Program-made: the position numbers and the translations under genes
Shown here: positions 63,168 to 64,000 of the stretch, one piece after another
Layout: each line of letters opens with the position of its first letter
Position numbering within the stretch: the stretch's first letter is position 1
From: Alistipes timonensis JC136
Lineage (GTDB): Bacteria > Bacteroidota > Bacteroidia > Bacteroidales > Rikenellaceae
DNA: 64,000 bases
Assembly: GCF_900107675.1 (NCBI RefSeq)
Contig: NZ_FNRI01000012.1
Span: 1-64,000, forward strand
Reading direction: 5' to 3'
Notes under the pieces: generated by a model
The model's database searches: none
What the model saw: the letters and a program-made list of their open reading frames with translations, nothing else
What the model was told of the DNA's origin: nothing

Positions 63168-64000
63168 TTAGTCAATAAGCCGGTTGATCGACTCGTAGAT
63201 GAAACGGTAGTGTTCGCGGGTGCGCCGGTCGCTGCTGTTGATGTAGGGCTTCACGACCTGACGCAGCTCCTTGAGGATGCCGTAGTAGAGCTGACGTGTC
63301 GACTGCGTGTTGATCACGGGCCATTTTTTCAGCGCTCCGTACTGGGCGCTCACCTCGTCGCGGCCGAAATCCACGTCGTTCATCGAGTAGAGCAGCGGCA
63401 TCTCCTCGACGGTCTTCATGCACGCCTCGGGATCGCTGAAGTCGAGGACCTTCGGATCGCCGGCGATCTGCGCCGCGAGCGCCGATGCCGAACCGTCCCT
63501 GTATTTGGCTTTGCGATCCACTATTTTCGACGAGGCCATCATCGTCTTGGCGAAGTTCGTCTGGTAGTAGAAATCCTCGTCGGAGAGCTTCTGTCCCTTG
63601 CGGGTCTTCTCGAAGAGCTTGTCGAACATGTAGCGGATGTAGCGCTTGTGGTCGAAATGGTCCTTGCCCTGTCCCTCGTAGATGAACAGACGGGTCGCCG
63701 TGGCGTTCATCAGCAGGCTGAGGTAGTCCTTGTGCTCCTCGATGCGTTCGCGCTGAATGCCCATCAGGCGCACCAGCTCGGGGCGCTGCACCCAGTCGGG
63801 CATATAGCGGTTGGCGTAGAGAATGTCGAGAGCCTCCTTCTGCTCCGCGTAGGGCGTGAACTCATAGCTGGGCACGGGGTCATTGGCCTTGCGCTCGTAG
63901 GTCTTCACGCCGTAAGCCGTGATGGCCACCTGCGTCAGCAGTTGCTTGTAGCGGCGGTAGAGGTAGTTGTAGATGCCGTTGCGGTAGAGATACTCGGGGT
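63168..64000 (-). CDS. Zinc-dependent metalloprotease (DUF4953-type), C-terminal fragment
   Basis: The frame is open to the right edge; only the last 276 or so codons are visible. YLYRNGIYNYLYRRYKQLL and EFTPYAEQKEALDILYANRYMPDWV match the C-terminal region of the large Bacteroidota zinc metalloproteases with a DUF4953 domain, where a QKEAL block follows the catalytic core. The HExxH site itself would lie outside the window, so activity cannot be judged. Position upstream of a SusCD/DUF4843/PKD-like set supports a role in peptide degradation. An apparent GTG start at 63929 is internal. Confidence 0.7.
   Translation of the reverse strand, partial: PEYLYRNGIYNYLYRRYKQLLTQVAITAYGVKTYERKANDPVPSYEFTPYAEQKEALDILYANRYMPDWVQRPELVRLMGIQRERIEEHKDYLSLLMNATATRLFIYEGQGKDHFDHKRYIRYMFDKLFEKTRKGQKLSDEDFYYQTNFAKTMMASSKIVDRKAKYRDGSASALAAQIAGDPKVLDFSDPEACMKTVEEMPLLYSMNDVDFGRDEVSAQYGALKKWPVINTQSTRQLYYGILKELRQVVKPYINSSDRRTREHYRFIYESINRLID

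Overview
The window looks like a chromosomal piece of a GC-rich Bacteroidales gut bacterium, most likely Alistipes or a close relative (inference from gene content; no search was run). The evidence is two SusC/SusD outer-membrane loci, a FecR/ECF-sigma pair, promoters of the Bacteroidota type (TTTG, 19-20 bases, TAnnTTTG), many lipoproteins with a Cys lipobox, a V/A-type ATPase operon containing a DUF2764 gene, and DUF4301 and DUF4843 proteins.

Region 1 (1-13643) is an accessory uptake locus. A divergent ECF sigma factor and a FecR anti-sigma factor precede SusC, SusD, a PKD-GDPD phosphodiesterase lipoprotein, a PKD/GLUG lipoprotein, a metallophosphoesterase lipoprotein, a Ser-type sulfatase and the start of a second GDPD. 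This enzyme set suggests scavenging of phosphodiester- and sulfate-bearing substrates rather than ordinary polysaccharide. Region 2 (13700-19622) carries, on the minus strand, tig, clpP, clpX and tkt, plus a structured intergenic stretch beside the sigma gene.

Region 3 (19746-28846) is a plus-strand run: a glutaminyl cyclase-like lipoprotein, metH and metF, packed end to end; then a MITE-like repeat, an M20 amidohydrolase and rnr. Region 4 (28863-36352) is a minus-strand operon of seven V/A-ATPase genes (E, DUF2764, A, B, D, I, K); the K subunit keeps the residues that bind sodium in Enterococcus NtpK. Region 5 (36706-40346) holds a second metallophosphoesterase lipoprotein, whose signal peptide contains a run of nine C that puts it out of frame with its best start codon, and a DUF4301 gene.

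Region 6 (40402-49778) is housekeeping on the plus strand: murB, tilS, holA, an aminotransferase IV-like gene without a visible PLP lysine, a small membrane-anchored coiled-coil protein, coaD, lpxD, and ruvC between two thioredoxin-like lipoproteins. A tRNA-Arg(ACG) follows, with its own promoter and terminator. Region 7 (50245-55718) is a tripartite RND efflux operon (adaptor, pump, TolC-like channel). Region 8 (55901-64000) is a second SusCD locus on the minus strand: metalloprotease fragment, SusC, SusD, DUF4843 and PKD-like lipoproteins, a set linked in Bacteroides to peptide uptake.

The most notable signals are the two C9 tracts in surface-protein genes (one apparently out of frame by a single base), the enzyme mix of region 1, a repeated promoter block with a hairpin that covaries between copies (upstream of the cyclase gene and coaD), and a short hairpin repeat at the 3' ends of three genes.
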